DNA of 64,000 nt from Globicatella sulfidifaciens DSM 15739 (GTDB taxonomy: Bacteria; Bacillota; Bacilli; Lactobacillales; Aerococcaceae). The notes below the pieces were generated by a model that searched no databases, was not told the origin of the DNA, and worked only from the letters and a program-made list of their open reading frames with translations. Positions within the stretch are counted from its first letter, which is position 1; each line of letters opens with the position of its first letter. This document shows, piece after piece, positions 9,183-17,903 of the stretch. The position numbers and the translations under genes were made by a program. The stretch lies in the NCBI RefSeq assembly GCF_900167405.1, contig NZ_FUWO01000005.1, positions 1 through 64,000 on the forward strand, in the 5' to 3' direction.

Positions 9183-10037
9183 GTGAAATATGGACAAATC
9201 GTCGTCGGTAAAATTACTGATGAGAATGAACAAGCTTATTATGCACAGTATGAAGGGATTACCTTCGAATTAAATAAAAAAACAACCGAGGATACTTATA
9301 CATTAGGAGAAACGGTTGAAGGGATGATTTATGAGAATCGCTTTAACCAGAAAGTGATGCAAACAGAATTACCTTTAATTCGGCCGGGATATTATGGTTG
9401 GGGAACCGTTATCAGTGCGCGTAAGGATTTAGGTGTTTTTATTGATGTCGGATTAGAAGAAAAAGATGTCGTGATGTCACTGGATTATTTACCAGAGAAT
9501 AAACAGTTATGGCCGAAGAAAGGTGATAAACTTTATCTAACTTTCTTTGTAGATGATAAGAATCGTTTTTGGGGACAATTTGCTGAAGTAGAACAATTTA
9601 ATCAATTATTTAAAAAAGCACCTGAACGATTAATGAATCAAGAATTAAAGGTGACAGTCTATCAAGTGAAACTAGCTGGGGCATTAGCCATTTCTGAAGA
9701 AGGATTTAGAGTTTTCATTCATGAGAGTGAACAAACTGAAACATTAAGATTAGGGCAAGAAGTCACTGTGCGTGTGGTAAATGTTGCACGAGATGGTTCT
9801 TTAAATGGTTCTATGCGACCGCGCGCTCATGAAGCGATCACCGATGATGCGCAAATGATTTTAGCTATTTTAAACAAAGCACCTAATGGATTTTTAGCTT
9901 TGCATGATAAATCAGACCCAGAAGCCATTCAAGCACAATTAGGGATTAGTAAAGCTCAATTTAAACGCGCCATAGGTAATCTTTTAAAAAATAAAAAAAT
10001 CAGACAAGAGAAAAATGAAGGAATTTATCAATTATAA
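9183..10037 (+). CDS. cvfB: CvfB-like S1-domain RNA-binding protein
   Basis: CvfB (YitL) proteins have several S1-type RNA-binding folds and a C-terminal winged helix, and influence virulence gene expression in staphylococci. The central block GWGTVISARKDLGVFIDVGL followed by VVMSLDYLPE and LWPKKGD is diagnostic. The winged helix covers the last 70 residues (ISKAQFKRAIGNLLKNKKI). The frame can be extended to a GTG at 9141, but a -10 region (TTAAAAT at about 9151-9157) overlaps that extension. The GTG at 9183, preceded by GAGGTG, gives 284 residues, the usual family length. The stop overlaps the start of xerD in TAATG, implying translational coupling. Confidence 0.88.
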   Translation: MKYGQIVVGKITDENEQAYYAQYEGITFELNKKTTEDTYTLGETVEGMIYENRFNQKVMQTELPLIRPGYYGWGTVISARKDLGVFIDVGLEEKDVVMSLDYLPENKQLWPKKGDKLYLTFFVDDKNRFWGQFAEVEQFNQLFKKAPERLMNQELKVTVYQVKLAGALAISEEGFRVFIHESEQTETLRLGQEVTVRVVNVARDGSLNGSMRPRAHEAITDDAQMILAILNKAPNGFLALHDKSDPEAIQAQLGISKAQFKRAIGNLLKNKKIRQEKNEGIYQL

Positions 10038-10933
10038 TGTTAAGTTCCTATATCGAAGATTTTAAGCGATACTTATTATTAGATCAGGCGCGTTCTAGTA
10101 ATACAATTGAAAGTTATGGCCGTGACTTGCGAAAGTTTAATGAGTTTGTTAAAGCACAAAACATTGAGACGATGTTACAATTAAATAAACCTTTAATCCA
10201 AAATTTTTTAGCACAGTTAAAAGCTGAACATTACTCAGCGAGTTCAACCAATCGCATGTTATCCAGTTTAAAACAATTTTTTAATTATTTGGTAATCGAA
10301 AAGGTCATCGAACAATCGCCGATGACCATGATTAAAAGTGCTAAAAAGCCCAAACGTCTACCTAAAGCACTAACGGTTAATGAAATTGATGATTTATTAC
10401 AAGCTCCTGATTTAAGTACGACTTGGGGGATTCGTGATCGAGCTATTTTGGAAGTGATGTACGCGAGTGGCCTAAGAGTGAGTGAATTGACCCATTTATC
10501 GATGCGACATTGTCATCTAGAGTTAGGCTTTATCCGAACGATTGGTAAGGGCAATAAAGAAAGAATCGTTCCGATAGGTGAAGAAGCAACCTATTGGATC
10601 CAACGCTATTTTGAAGAAGTTAGACCCGCATTTCAACGTAAAGGGAAACCAACTGATATTGTCTTTTTAACTGAGCGCGGTAAACCTTTTACTAGACAAG
10701 GTATTTGGAAAAACATTAAGAAATACGTAGCACAAATAGGACTGGATAATGATGCCGTTTCGCCACATGTTTTACGGCATTCATTTGCGACGCATTTATT
10801 AGAACATGGAGCCGATTTAAGGATGGTACAAGAATTATTAGGACATTCTGATATTTCTACCACTCAAATATATACCCATATTTCTAAAACACGTCTGCAA
10901 GAAGTATATCGGAAAGCTTTTCCACGTTCTTGA
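10037..10933 (+). CDS. xerD: Tyrosine recombinase XerD (chromosome dimer resolution)
   Basis: Xer recombinases resolve chromosome dimers at dif by strand exchange through a covalent tyrosine intermediate. A SAM-like core-binding domain covers residues 1-100. The catalytic domain has R in ASGLRVSEL near 148, HVLRHSFATHLL near 243, LGHSDISTTQIYTH and the nucleophile Tyr near 279. At 298 residues it is a full-length Xer rather than a phage integrase. The XerD assignment rests on the N-terminal sequence and neighbours; XerC cannot be fully excluded. It starts inside the cvfB stop codon, so the two form one unit. A dif site was not found in the window. Confidence 0.85.
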   Translation: MLSSYIEDFKRYLLLDQARSSNTIESYGRDLRKFNEFVKAQNIETMLQLNKPLIQNFLAQLKAEHYSASSTNRMLSSLKQFFNYLVIEKVIEQSPMTMIKSAKKPKRLPKALTVNEIDDLLQAPDLSTTWGIRDRAILEVMYASGLRVSELTHLSMRHCHLELGFIRTIGKGNKERIVPIGEEATYWIQRYFEEVRPAFQRKGKPTDIVFLTERGKPFTRQGIWKNIKKYVAQIGLDNDAVSPHVLRHSFATHLLEHGADLRMVQELLGHSDISTTQIYTHISKTRLQEVYRKAFPRS

Positions 10934-11040
10934 TAACAGGTCAAACGCTTAATAGACATCCTATCGAAATTAAATTAGATAACTATTAATTTAGATAACA
11001 AATGTAAATCTTAATCATTTTAAAGAAAGAAGGAAGTTAT

Positions 11041-12213
11041 ATGACAAAATTTAATCGTATCCATCTCATTGTAATGGATTCAGTCGGAATCGGAGAAGCA
11101 CCAGATGCTAAAGACTTTGGTGATGTGGGTGCTCATACATTAGGTAATATCGCTAAAAATGCAGGACTATCACTACCTCATTTAACTGAATTAGGTTTAG
11201 TCAATATCGAGCCTTTGCAAGGAATGACCCCAGTTGAACAAACGAAAGGATATTGGACTAAATTAGAAGAAATTTCTGCAGGGAAAGATACGATGACAGG
11301 TCACTGGGAAATTATGGGATTACATATTAAGACACCTTTCCGTGTTTTCCCCGATGGATTCCCACAAGAATTACTAGATAAAATTGAGGCTTTTTCTGGT
11401 CGTAAAATTGTTTGTAATTTACCATACTCTGGTACAGAAGTGTTAGAAGACTATGGTAAACATCAAATGGAAACGGGGGACTTAATTGTTTATACTTCTG
11501 CTGACTCCGTATTACAAATAGCTGCTCATGAAGAAGTGATACCATTAGAAGAGTTATACCGTATTTGTGAGTATGCTCGTGAAATTACTTTAGAAGATCC
11601 CTATATGTTAGGCCGAATTATTGCGCGTCCTTATGTTGGGGAACCAGGTAATTTTGTGCGGACCGCAAATCGTCATGACTATGCGTTGAGTCCATTTTCG
11701 GATACGACATTAGATTTCTTAAAAAATGCAGGAAAAAGTGTTATTTCAGTTGGTAAGATTGCTGATATTTTTAATGAAAAAGGAATTACTGAAAGCAATC
11801 GTACGCAAAATAATATGGATGGTGTTGACACCTTATTACGTGTCATGGATCAAGACTTTACTGGCTTAAGTTTTACCAACTTAGTCGACTTTGATGCTGT
11901 CTATGGTCATCGTCGTAACCCAGAAGGCTACGGCCAAGCGTTAGAAGAATTTGATGCACGTCTTCCTGAAATATATGAAAAAATGCAAGAAGACGACTTA
12001 TTAATCATTACTGCCGACCATGGAAATGATCCAACCTTTACTGGTACCGACCATACTCGCGAGTATGTGCCAATTTTAGTTTATAGTCCGTCATTAAAGG
12101 AACCAAAAGAATTACAAGCGACTCACTTTGCAGACATTGCAGCAACCATTTCTGATAATTTCGAGGTTGAATCAACCGGACTTGGCCAATCATTCTTATC
12201 TCAATTAATTTAG
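11041..12213 (+). CDS. deoB: Phosphopentomutase
   Basis: DeoB interconverts (deoxy)ribose-1-phosphate and the 5-phosphate, feeding nucleoside sugars into central metabolism. It belongs to the alkaline phosphatase superfamily. The N-terminal metal site is [13 protein letters not shown], the phosphorylated threonine lies in [12 protein letters not shown] near residue 84, and the second metal cluster is [20 protein letters not shown] near the C-terminus. The length is 390 residues. AAGAAGGAAG precedes the ATG. The stop codon TAG overlaps the AGGAGG of punA, so the pair forms a nucleoside salvage operon. Confidence 0.95.
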   Translation: MTKFNRIHLIVMDSVGIGEAPDAKDFGDVGAHTLGNIAKNAGLSLPHLTELGLVNIEPLQGMTPVEQTKGYWTKLEEISAGKDTMTGHWEIMGLHIKTPFRVFPDGFPQELLDKIEAFSGRKIVCNLPYSGTEVLEDYGKHQMETGDLIVYTSADSVLQIAAHEEVIPLEELYRICEYAREITLEDPYMLGRIIARPYVGEPGNFVRTANRHDYALSPFSDTTLDFLKNAGKSVISVGKIADIFNEKGITESNRTQNNMDGVDTLLRVMDQDFTGLSFTNLVDFDAVYGHRRNPEGYGQALEEFDARLPEIYEKMQEDDLLIITADHGNDPTFTGTDHTREYVPILVYSPSLKEPKELQATHFADIAATISDNFEVESTGLGQSFLSQLI

Positions 12214-12223
12214 GAGGCATAAT

Positions 12224-13027
12224 ATGTTTACAGAAACCACTCAATATTTAATCAAACAAGGTATCGTAGAGCCGCAAATCGCATTAATTTTAGGTTCTGG
12301 GCTAGGTGAATTAGCGGATGAGATTGAAAACAAAATCGTCATTCCTTACGAAGACATTCCCAATTTCCCTGTTTCAACAGTTGCGGGTCATGCGGGGCAA
12401 TTGGTATACGGTGAGTTAGAAGGTAAAAAAGTTATTGCATTACAAGGACGTTTTCATTATTACGAAGGCTATGATTTACAAACCGTCACTTATCCCGTGC
12501 GTGTTTTCAAAGAATTAGGCTGTAAAACAGTGATTGTAACCAATGCAGCGGGTGGAGTGAATGAAAACTTTACGCCAGGGGACTTAATGATCATTACAGA
12601 TCAATTAAACATCACCGGAGAAAATCCTTTAATTGGAGCGAATATTGACGATCATGGTCCACGTTTTGTCGATATGTCTGAAGCTTATAGTAAAAGAGGG
12701 CAAGCTTTACTAAAAGAAGTGGCTCAAGAGATTGGGATTACTTTACAAGAAGGGGTTTATACTTGGTTTACAGGACCAACTTACGAAACACCAGCGGAAA
12801 TTCGTTATGCACGTACTATCGGTGGGGATGCTGTAGGGATGTCAACGGTGCCGGAAGTGATTGTAGCAAAACACTGTGGCTTGGAAGTCATTGGTATTTC
12901 ATGTATTACTAATTATGCAGCAGGTATGCAAGCAAGCTTAAATCATGAAGAAGTGATGGAATATTCACAAAAAGCGAAACCTAATTTCAAAAAATTATTA
13001 CGCGGTACCATCGCTCGCTTAGATTAA
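12224..13027 (+). CDS. punA: Purine nucleoside phosphorylase (PunA type)
   Basis: The enzyme splits purine nucleosides with phosphate, giving a base and ribose-1-phosphate that DeoB then processes. Motifs: LGSGLGELAD near residue 22 (phosphate binding), VAGHAGQLVYG, GRFHYYEGYD, VTNAAGGVN and VGMSTVPEVIVA. The 267-residue trimeric (high molecular weight NP-II) type is PunA/PupG rather than hexameric DeoD. AGGAGG lies 6-7 bases before the ATG. No strong terminator follows; a 245-base leader of the next operon comes after it. Confidence 0.94.
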   Translation: MFTETTQYLIKQGIVEPQIALILGSGLGELADEIENKIVIPYEDIPNFPVSTVAGHAGQLVYGELEGKKVIALQGRFHYYEGYDLQTVTYPVRVFKELGCKTVIVTNAAGGVNENFTPGDLMIITDQLNITGENPLIGANIDDHGPRFVDMSEAYSKRGQALLKEVAQEIGITLQEGVYTWFTGPTYETPAEIRYARTIGGDAVGMSTVPEVIVAKHCGLEVIGISCITNYAAGMQASLNHEEVMEYSQKAKPNFKKLLRGTIARLD

Positions 13028-13093
13028 GGTGGGGAATCGAGGTTTACTAAACGCCTATCTTCATTTTTAAAGCTGATTGTTCTGAGGAAAGAT

Positions 13094-13122
13094 TTGCAAT
13101 TTTCGTCTTTTAATGTTAGTAT
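13094..13122 (+). promoter_or_regulatory. Promoter of the ribT-scpA-scpB-rluB operon
   Basis: TTGCAA (13094-13099), a 17-base spacer, then TAGTAT (13117-13122). The predicted start of transcription is about 13128, just before a self-closing leader structure. Confidence 0.5.
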
Positions 13123-13134
13123 ATTTCGGTGATT

Positions 13135-13227
13135 AAGAGTTCTATAGCAAAACCTGAGTGAATCTCAGACAACGAATTAATATCAATTTAAATTAACAAA
13201 ATCGAAGTTCAAATGAACAGAACTCTT
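13135..13227 (+). ncRNA. Candidate structured 5' leader of ribT operon
   Basis: AAGAGTTCT (13135-13143) pairs perfectly with AGAACTCTT (13219-13227). Inside are CTGAG..CTCAG (about 13154-13168) and GTTC-AAAT-GAAC (13207-13218). The closing stem starts a few bases after the predicted transcription start and ends about 30 bases before the ribT ribosome binding site. No known riboswitch consensus is recognised. Confidence 0.35.
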
Positions 13228-13272
13228 TGAAAGGAATCATTTGTGCTTCAAAATTATGGAAAGAGGCATTAC

Positions 13273-13671
13273 ATGCTTATACGTTCAAAAAATAAAAATG
13301 AAAAAATAGTATGGGGTTTATTGTCATATACATTTGATGATTCAATGACATCGGCAGAGCAGCATGAGGTCATTGAATCGATTAAAGAAAATCCTAATTA
13401 TGAGATTTTTCTATATAAAGGAGAAGACTCAGACAACTACATCGGAGTTTTGGTAGTTGAAATTAATAAAAACGTATCTGAGGAGATTGAAATGGCAATT
13501 TCCATTCATCGTGCTGCCCTATTACCGTCTTATCGGACAGAAGGATTAGGCTATCAAATGTATGTCGAATTAAGAGACTTATATCCTGAAGCCTCGATTC
13601 AGGGTTCGATTTTGATGAGTGAAATCGTTAAAAATTGGTCGATTCGATATCGTGAGGAAAATCAAGAATAG
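13273..13671 (+). CDS. ribT: RibT-like GNAT-fold protein
   Basis: RibT is a small GCN5-related N-acetyltransferase-like protein named for its position after riboflavin genes in Bacillus; its substrate is unknown. The start MLIRSKNKNEKIVWGLLSY matches the family N-terminus (MLIR-x-K-x-x-x-EKI-x-x-GLLS). ATG 13273 with AAAGAGG six bases upstream is therefore preferred over GTG 13243, giving 132 residues. The GNAT acetyl-CoA loop reads RTEGLGYQMY. It stands directly ahead of scpA-scpB-rluB, a linkage also seen in Bacillus, without riboflavin genes nearby. Confidence 0.8.
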   Translation: MLIRSKNKNEKIVWGLLSYTFDDSMTSAEQHEVIESIKENPNYEIFLYKGEDSDNYIGVLVVEINKNVSEEIEMAISIHRAALLPSYRTEGLGYQMYVELRDLYPEASIQGSILMSEIVKNWSIRYREENQE

Positions 13672-13693
13672 TAAGTTAGAGGAGTAAATCGAG

Positions 13694-14431
13694 ATGACCA
13701 AAGAAATACTGAAACTAGAGTTAGAAGCATTTCAAGGTCCTTTCGATTTGCTTTTGCATTTAATTAAAGAATTAAAAGTAGATATAAATGATATTCCAAT
13801 GACTGAAATTACGGAACAATATATTGCCTATATTAAAAGTATGCAAGAATTGGAATTAGATATAGCCGGAGAATATTTAGTAATGGCTGCTACTTTATTA
13901 GAAATCAAGTCGCGGATGTTGTTACCGATTGAGCCGATAGAAGACATCGATAGTGAATATGAAGGTGACCCTAGGGAAATCTTAGTACAACAACTCTTAA
14001 TGTATCAACAATTTCAGCAAGTGGCTACTGCCTTAGAAATTAAAGAAGCTAATCGTTCACATTTATTCACCAGACCGGCGGAAGATTTATCAAAATATCA
14101 AAGCGCAATTCCTTTACCAGAAAATGAAATATCCTTAGCACAATTAGCGGATGCTTTTTCATTAGCCTTACAACGTGAATTAGCACGAGCTCCAAAAGAA
14201 AGACAAATTGAACATGATCCGCTAACGGTAGAACAGAAAATTGCTGAAATACGTACTATCATTCAAACTCAAAGGGGAAAAATTAAATTTTCATCACTTT
14301 TAAATTCCCATTCGCGCCATGAAATTATTACGACTTTTATGGCGGTACTGGAAATGGTGAGAAAGCAATCGATTGTCTTTTACCAAGAAGAAGCACTCGC
14401 CCCAATTACGATTAAGGCAGTTGCACAATAG
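13694..14431 (+). CDS. scpA: Segregation and condensation protein A
   Basis: ScpA is the kleisin subunit of the SMC condensin complex that organises and separates daughter chromosomes. The N-terminal block [27 protein letters not shown] is characteristic, followed by [22 protein letters not shown]-terminal winged helix ends around residue 240. The length is 245 residues. The ATG follows GGAG by 8 bases. It ends 10 bases before scpB, with which it acts. Confidence 0.95.
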   Translation: MTKEILKLELEAFQGPFDLLLHLIKELKVDINDIPMTEITEQYIAYIKSMQELELDIAGEYLVMAATLLEIKSRMLLPIEPIEDIDSEYEGDPREILVQQLLMYQQFQQVATALEIKEANRSHLFTRPAEDLSKYQSAIPLPENEISLAQLADAFSLALQRELARAPKERQIEHDPLTVEQKIAEIRTIIQTQRGKIKFSSLLNSHSRHEIITTFMAVLEMVRKQSIVFYQEEALAPITIKAVAQ

Positions 14432-14441
14432 GAGGAATTTT

Positions 14442-15038
14442 TTGGAATCATTAATTAAAAGAATTCATGGCATCTTATTTGTTGCTGGCAATGAAGGGGT
14501 AACCAGAGAGCAACTTGCTAACGCTTTGGAAGTTTCTTTAACGGATGTGACCAATGCACTGCAACAATTATCATTGGACTTACAACATGATGCGCAGTCG
14601 CCGATTGAATTGGTAAACTTTAATCAGCAATATCGCTTAATTACAAAGCAGGAACTCGAATTCGATGTTGAAAAATTTGCCCAGTCACCCCTTACGCAAC
14701 AACTATCAAGAGCAGCCATCGAAACCTTAGCCATTATCGCCTATCGTCAACCGATTACCCGTATGGGGATTGACGAGACTCGTGGCGTACAATCCAGTGG
14801 TATGTTACAACGATTGTTATTAAGAGATTTAATTAAAGAAGTGGGGCGTGTAGAAGCACCAGGCCGTCCAGTTTTATATGGCACGACGGATTATTTTATG
14901 GATTATTTCGGTTTAACCACTTTAGAAGATTTACCGGAAATTGAACCACTGGCCTTGCATGGTCAACCGGTCAATGAATCATTATTTTCAACCAAACAAT
15001 GGGAAATTGAATATTTTGACGAAGAGGAGTCAGATTAA
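14442..15038 (+). CDS. scpB: Segregation and condensation protein B
   Basis: ScpB is the winged-helix dimer that clamps ScpA in the SMC complex. Two winged-helix units are visible: [20 protein letters not shown] (residues 10-30) and [23 protein letters not shown] (about 95-120), followed by [18 protein letters not shown]. The open frame extends upstream into scpA, but an AGGAGGAA motif directly before TTG 14442 indicates a TTG start, giving 198 residues, the normal family size. The stop overlaps the rluB start in TAATG. Confidence 0.93.
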   Translation: MESLIKRIHGILFVAGNEGVTREQLANALEVSLTDVTNALQQLSLDLQHDAQSPIELVNFNQQYRLITKQELEFDVEKFAQSPLTQQLSRAAIETLAIIAYRQPITRMGIDETRGVQSSGMLQRLLLRDLIKEVGRVEAPGRPVLYGTTDYFMDYFGLTTLEDLPEIEPLALHGQPVNESLFSTKQWEIEYFDEEESD

Positions 15039-15760
15039 TGGAAAGACTACAAAAAGTAATGGCACACGCAGGGGTAGATAGTCGTCGTAAATGTGAAACT
15101 ATTATTCAAGAAGGACGCGTAACGGTTAATGGGACAGTTGTCACTGAATTAGGATTCAAGGTATCGGCCAATGATAAAATTGAAGTCGATGGCGTGCCGA
15201 TTTACCGTGAACACCCAGTGTATATTTTAATGTATAAACCTAAATCTTATATTAGTGCGGTTAGTGACGACAAAGGTCGTCCAGTGGTAGTAGATTTATT
15301 ACCACAAATCGAGGAACGGATTTATCCTGTAGGTCGATTAGACTATGACACAACCGGCTTACTATTATTAACCAATGATGGTGACTTTGCGAATTTAATG
15401 ATGCACCCAAGTTCGCAAATGGATAAAGTCTATATTGCGAAAGTCAATGGGATACCGGATATTCAGGCGCTAAGACGTTTAGAACGCGGCATCGTTATTG
15501 ATGGTAAGAAAACCAGTAAAGCCAGAGCAGAATTAATTAGCTTTAATAAAGATAATAATACAGCAATTGTACAATTAACGATTCATGAAGGATGGAATCA
15601 CCAAGTAAAACGAATGTTTGAAGCAGTCGGCCATCCGGTAATGAATTTAAAACGTGAACGTTATGCCTTTTTAGACTTGAAAGGTTTACAACCTGGCGAC
15701 TCACGCGATTTAACGGCTTTTGAAGTAAATAAATTAATTCAAATGGCTGAAAATCGTTAA
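15038..15760 (+). CDS. rluB: 23S rRNA pseudouridine synthase RluB-like
   Basis: The protein has an S4 RNA-binding domain (residues 1-60, ERLQKVMAHAGVDSRRKCE) and a RsuA/RluB/E/F catalytic domain. The catalytic aspartate sits in GRLDYDTTGLLLLTNDGD near residue 102. GWNHQVKRMFEAVGHPV is the late family motif. At 240 residues it matches RluB, which makes a pseudouridine in helix 89 of 23S rRNA. It is translationally coupled to scpB through TAATG, the standard scpA-scpB-rluB order. Confidence 0.92.
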   Translation: MERLQKVMAHAGVDSRRKCETIIQEGRVTVNGTVVTELGFKVSANDKIEVDGVPIYREHPVYILMYKPKSYISAVSDDKGRPVVVDLLPQIEERIYPVGRLDYDTTGLLLLTNDGDFANLMMHPSSQMDKVYIAKVNGIPDIQALRRLERGIVIDGKKTSKARAELISFNKDNNTAIVQLTIHEGWNHQVKRMFEAVGHPVMNLKRERYAFLDLKGLQPGDSRDLTAFEVNKLIQMAENR

Positions 15761-15835
15761 AAGTGACTGAACAGCGGGAATGGCCAAGCAGTAGAATAGC
15801 GATTGATTTTGGTTGCGTCTGCTACACCCTAAATT

Positions 15836-15890
15836 GTGAGTAGGCTCAAACGGCGTTGTAATGACTCGGTTTAGACCAATTACTGGTAAC
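15836..15890 (+). repeat. Eroded A and A' modules of the composite repeat
   Basis: The segment reading GAGTAGGCTCAAACGGCGT matches the second half of an A hairpin. The following GACTCGGTTTAGACC resembles A' (GACTTGTTTGAGGCC). A B-like terminator follows at 15958. The rest of the 388-base gap 15761-16148 shows no gene; TTAGCA..TGCTAA near 15920-15945 is a small hairpin. Confidence 0.45.
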
Positions 15891-15957
15891 ATGCAAAATC
15901 ATTTGACTGATTTGATGCTTAGCACGATACGATTGCTAATCAATAAAGAAACTTGTA

Positions 15958-16016
15958 AGAGTGGGAATAAAAAGTGAAAATCCGGTGATTTTTACTTTAT
16001 CCACTCCTTTTTTTAT
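15958..16016 (+). terminator. B-like rho-independent terminator after rluB
   Basis: GAGTGGGAATAAAAAGTGAAAATC pairs with GATTTTTACTTTATCCACTC, followed by a long T-run. The arms resemble the B module (AGTGG..AAG..GAAAATC). Confidence 0.85.
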
Positions 16017-16148
16017 TTGTATTGAGAAGAATACTATTAACTAAAACATATGAAAAATCAGTTCTCATGATATAGGTTAACAGTGTTAACTGATTGACTT
16101 ATCAAATTTTAATGGTAAACTAATTATTGATATAAGGAGAGTGGTATT

Positions 16149-17903
16149 TTGGAGATATTTTCAAGATTAGGATGGTTTTTTAAACAAGAAAAGAAACAAT
16201 ACATTATCGGCGTCTCATTGTTATTTTTAGTAAGTATTTTAGCGACATTAGTGCCAATGGTCATTGCAGCGATTATTGATGGTATGACGGCCAAAACGTT
16301 AACAGCCAATCAATTGTGGATTTGGATTGCTATATTATTAGCTATTGCTGTTGCCCAGTATATTATGCGCTATTTTTGGCGAATGAATATTTTTGGAACA
16401 GGGGTTAAATTAGAAAAAATCCTGCGTCGTCGTTTATTTGTTCATTTTACTAAGATGGATTCAGTTTTCTTTCAACAACACCGTACAGGTGATTTAATGG
16501 CCCATTCTACGGTTGATGTTACGACGGTGCGAATGGTTGCTGGTGGCGGGATACTGACTTTATTTGACTCTATTTCACAAGGTTTAATGACTATCCTCAT
16601 GATGTTTTTTGCAGTTGACTGGCGCTTGAGTTTAGCAGCTATTTTACCATTACCATTATTAGCGGTTATTATCCGTTTTAATGGTAAAAAGGTTCATTAT
16701 CATTTTAGACATGCACAAGAAGCTTTTTCATCCATGAATGATAAAGTTCAAGAAAGTATAAGTGGAATGAAAGTCATTAAGACTTTTGGTGAAGAAGAAC
16801 GCGATATTGCAGACTTTGAAGATCATACCAAAAAAGTGGTTGAAAAAAACCGCAATGCCTACCGTTATGATGCTTTGTTTAGACCAAGTATTCAAGCGGT
16901 GATGGGCTTATCTTCGGTTATTTCAGTCTTTTATGGTGGTTATTTAGTCTCTAAAGGTGAATTAACAGTTGGTTTATTAGTGGCATTTCTAAATTATGTA
17001 ACCCGCATGGGATGGCCGATGATTGCGATTGGACGGTTATTCAATACACTAGAACGTGGAGCTGTTAGCTACAATCGGATTGAAAAATTATTAAAAAATG
17101 AAACCCATATTGTCGAAGCAACAGATGCTATAACAACACCAATTGCTGGTGATATTGAATTTAATATTAATCAATTTACCTATCCAGGTGATCAAGAACC
17201 GATATTAGAACATGTGCATTTTACACTTAAACAAGGACAAACACTGGGAATTGTAGGGAAAACAGGTGCCGGTAAGTCTTCGATATTCAAATTATTAATG
17301 CGAGACTATGATCAATATGATGGTCATATTAGCTTTAATGGTTATGATATTAAGGAGTATTCATTAAATTCTTTATTAACGAACATAGGCTTTGTGCCAC
17401 AAGATAATTTTCTTTTCTCAACTACCGTTCGGGATAATATCCGTTTTGCGGACCCGCAAGCATCCCAAATGGAAGTAGAAGCAGCAGCTAAATTGACGAG
17501 TGTCCATGATGATATTGAAGGCTTTTCTAATGGCTATGATACATTAGTTGGTGAACGAGGAGTAGCCCTTTCTGGTGGTCAAAAACAACGTATTTCAATG
17601 GCCAGAGCGATGATGATGAACCCGGAATTACTTATTTTAGATGATTCATTATCTGCGGTTGATGCTCGAACCGAAGAAGAAATTTTAAATGCAATAAAAG
17701 CCAATCGTCAAAATAAATCGACGATTATTTCAGCTCATCGCATTAGTAGTGTGATGCATGCCGATGAAATCATTGTCATTGATAATGGAACGATTTCAGA
17801 AAGAGGCACACATGATGAATTAATTAATTTAGGTGGATGGTATAAAGAAATGTTTGACCGTCAACAATTAGAACAAGAATGGTCGAAAGAGGTGACAGAA
17901 TGA
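16149..17903 (+). CDS. Heterodimeric ABC exporter, subunit with degenerate Walker B
   Basis: This is half of a type IV ABC exporter of the LmrC/BmrC/YheI class, with six membrane helices (about residues 15-310) and one nucleotide-binding domain. Walker A is GKTGAGKSS near 370, the signature is a normal LSGGQKQR near 475, and Walker B is LLILDDSLSAVDA near 497. Asp replaces the catalytic glutamate, as in the non-hydrolysing site of heterodimers. The start is TTG preceded by AAGGAGAG. The last four bases overlap the partner gene (ATGA). Such pairs export drugs, lipids or peptides; the substrate cannot be told. Confidence 0.9.
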   Translation: MEIFSRLGWFFKQEKKQYIIGVSLLFLVSILATLVPMVIAAIIDGMTAKTLTANQLWIWIAILLAIAVAQYIMRYFWRMNIFGTGVKLEKILRRRLFVHFTKMDSVFFQQHRTGDLMAHSTVDVTTVRMVAGGGILTLFDSISQGLMTILMMFFAVDWRLSLAAILPLPLLAVIIRFNGKKVHYHFRHAQEAFSSMNDKVQESISGMKVIKTFGEEERDIADFEDHTKKVVEKNRNAYRYDALFRPSIQAVMGLSSVISVFYGGYLVSKGELTVGLLVAFLNYVTRMGWPMIAIGRLFNTLERGAVSYNRIEKLLKNETHIVEATDAITTPIAGDIEFNINQFTYPGDQEPILEHVHFTLKQGQTLGIVGKTGAGKSSIFKLLMRDYDQYDGHISFNGYDIKEYSLNSLLTNIGFVPQDNFLFSTTVRDNIRFADPQASQMEVEAAAKLTSVHDDIEGFSNGYDTLVGERGVALSGGQKQRISMARAMMMNPELLILDDSLSAVDARTEEEILNAIKANRQNKSTIISAHRISSVMHADEIIVIDNGTISERGTHDELINLGGWYKEMFDRQQLEQEWSKEVTE

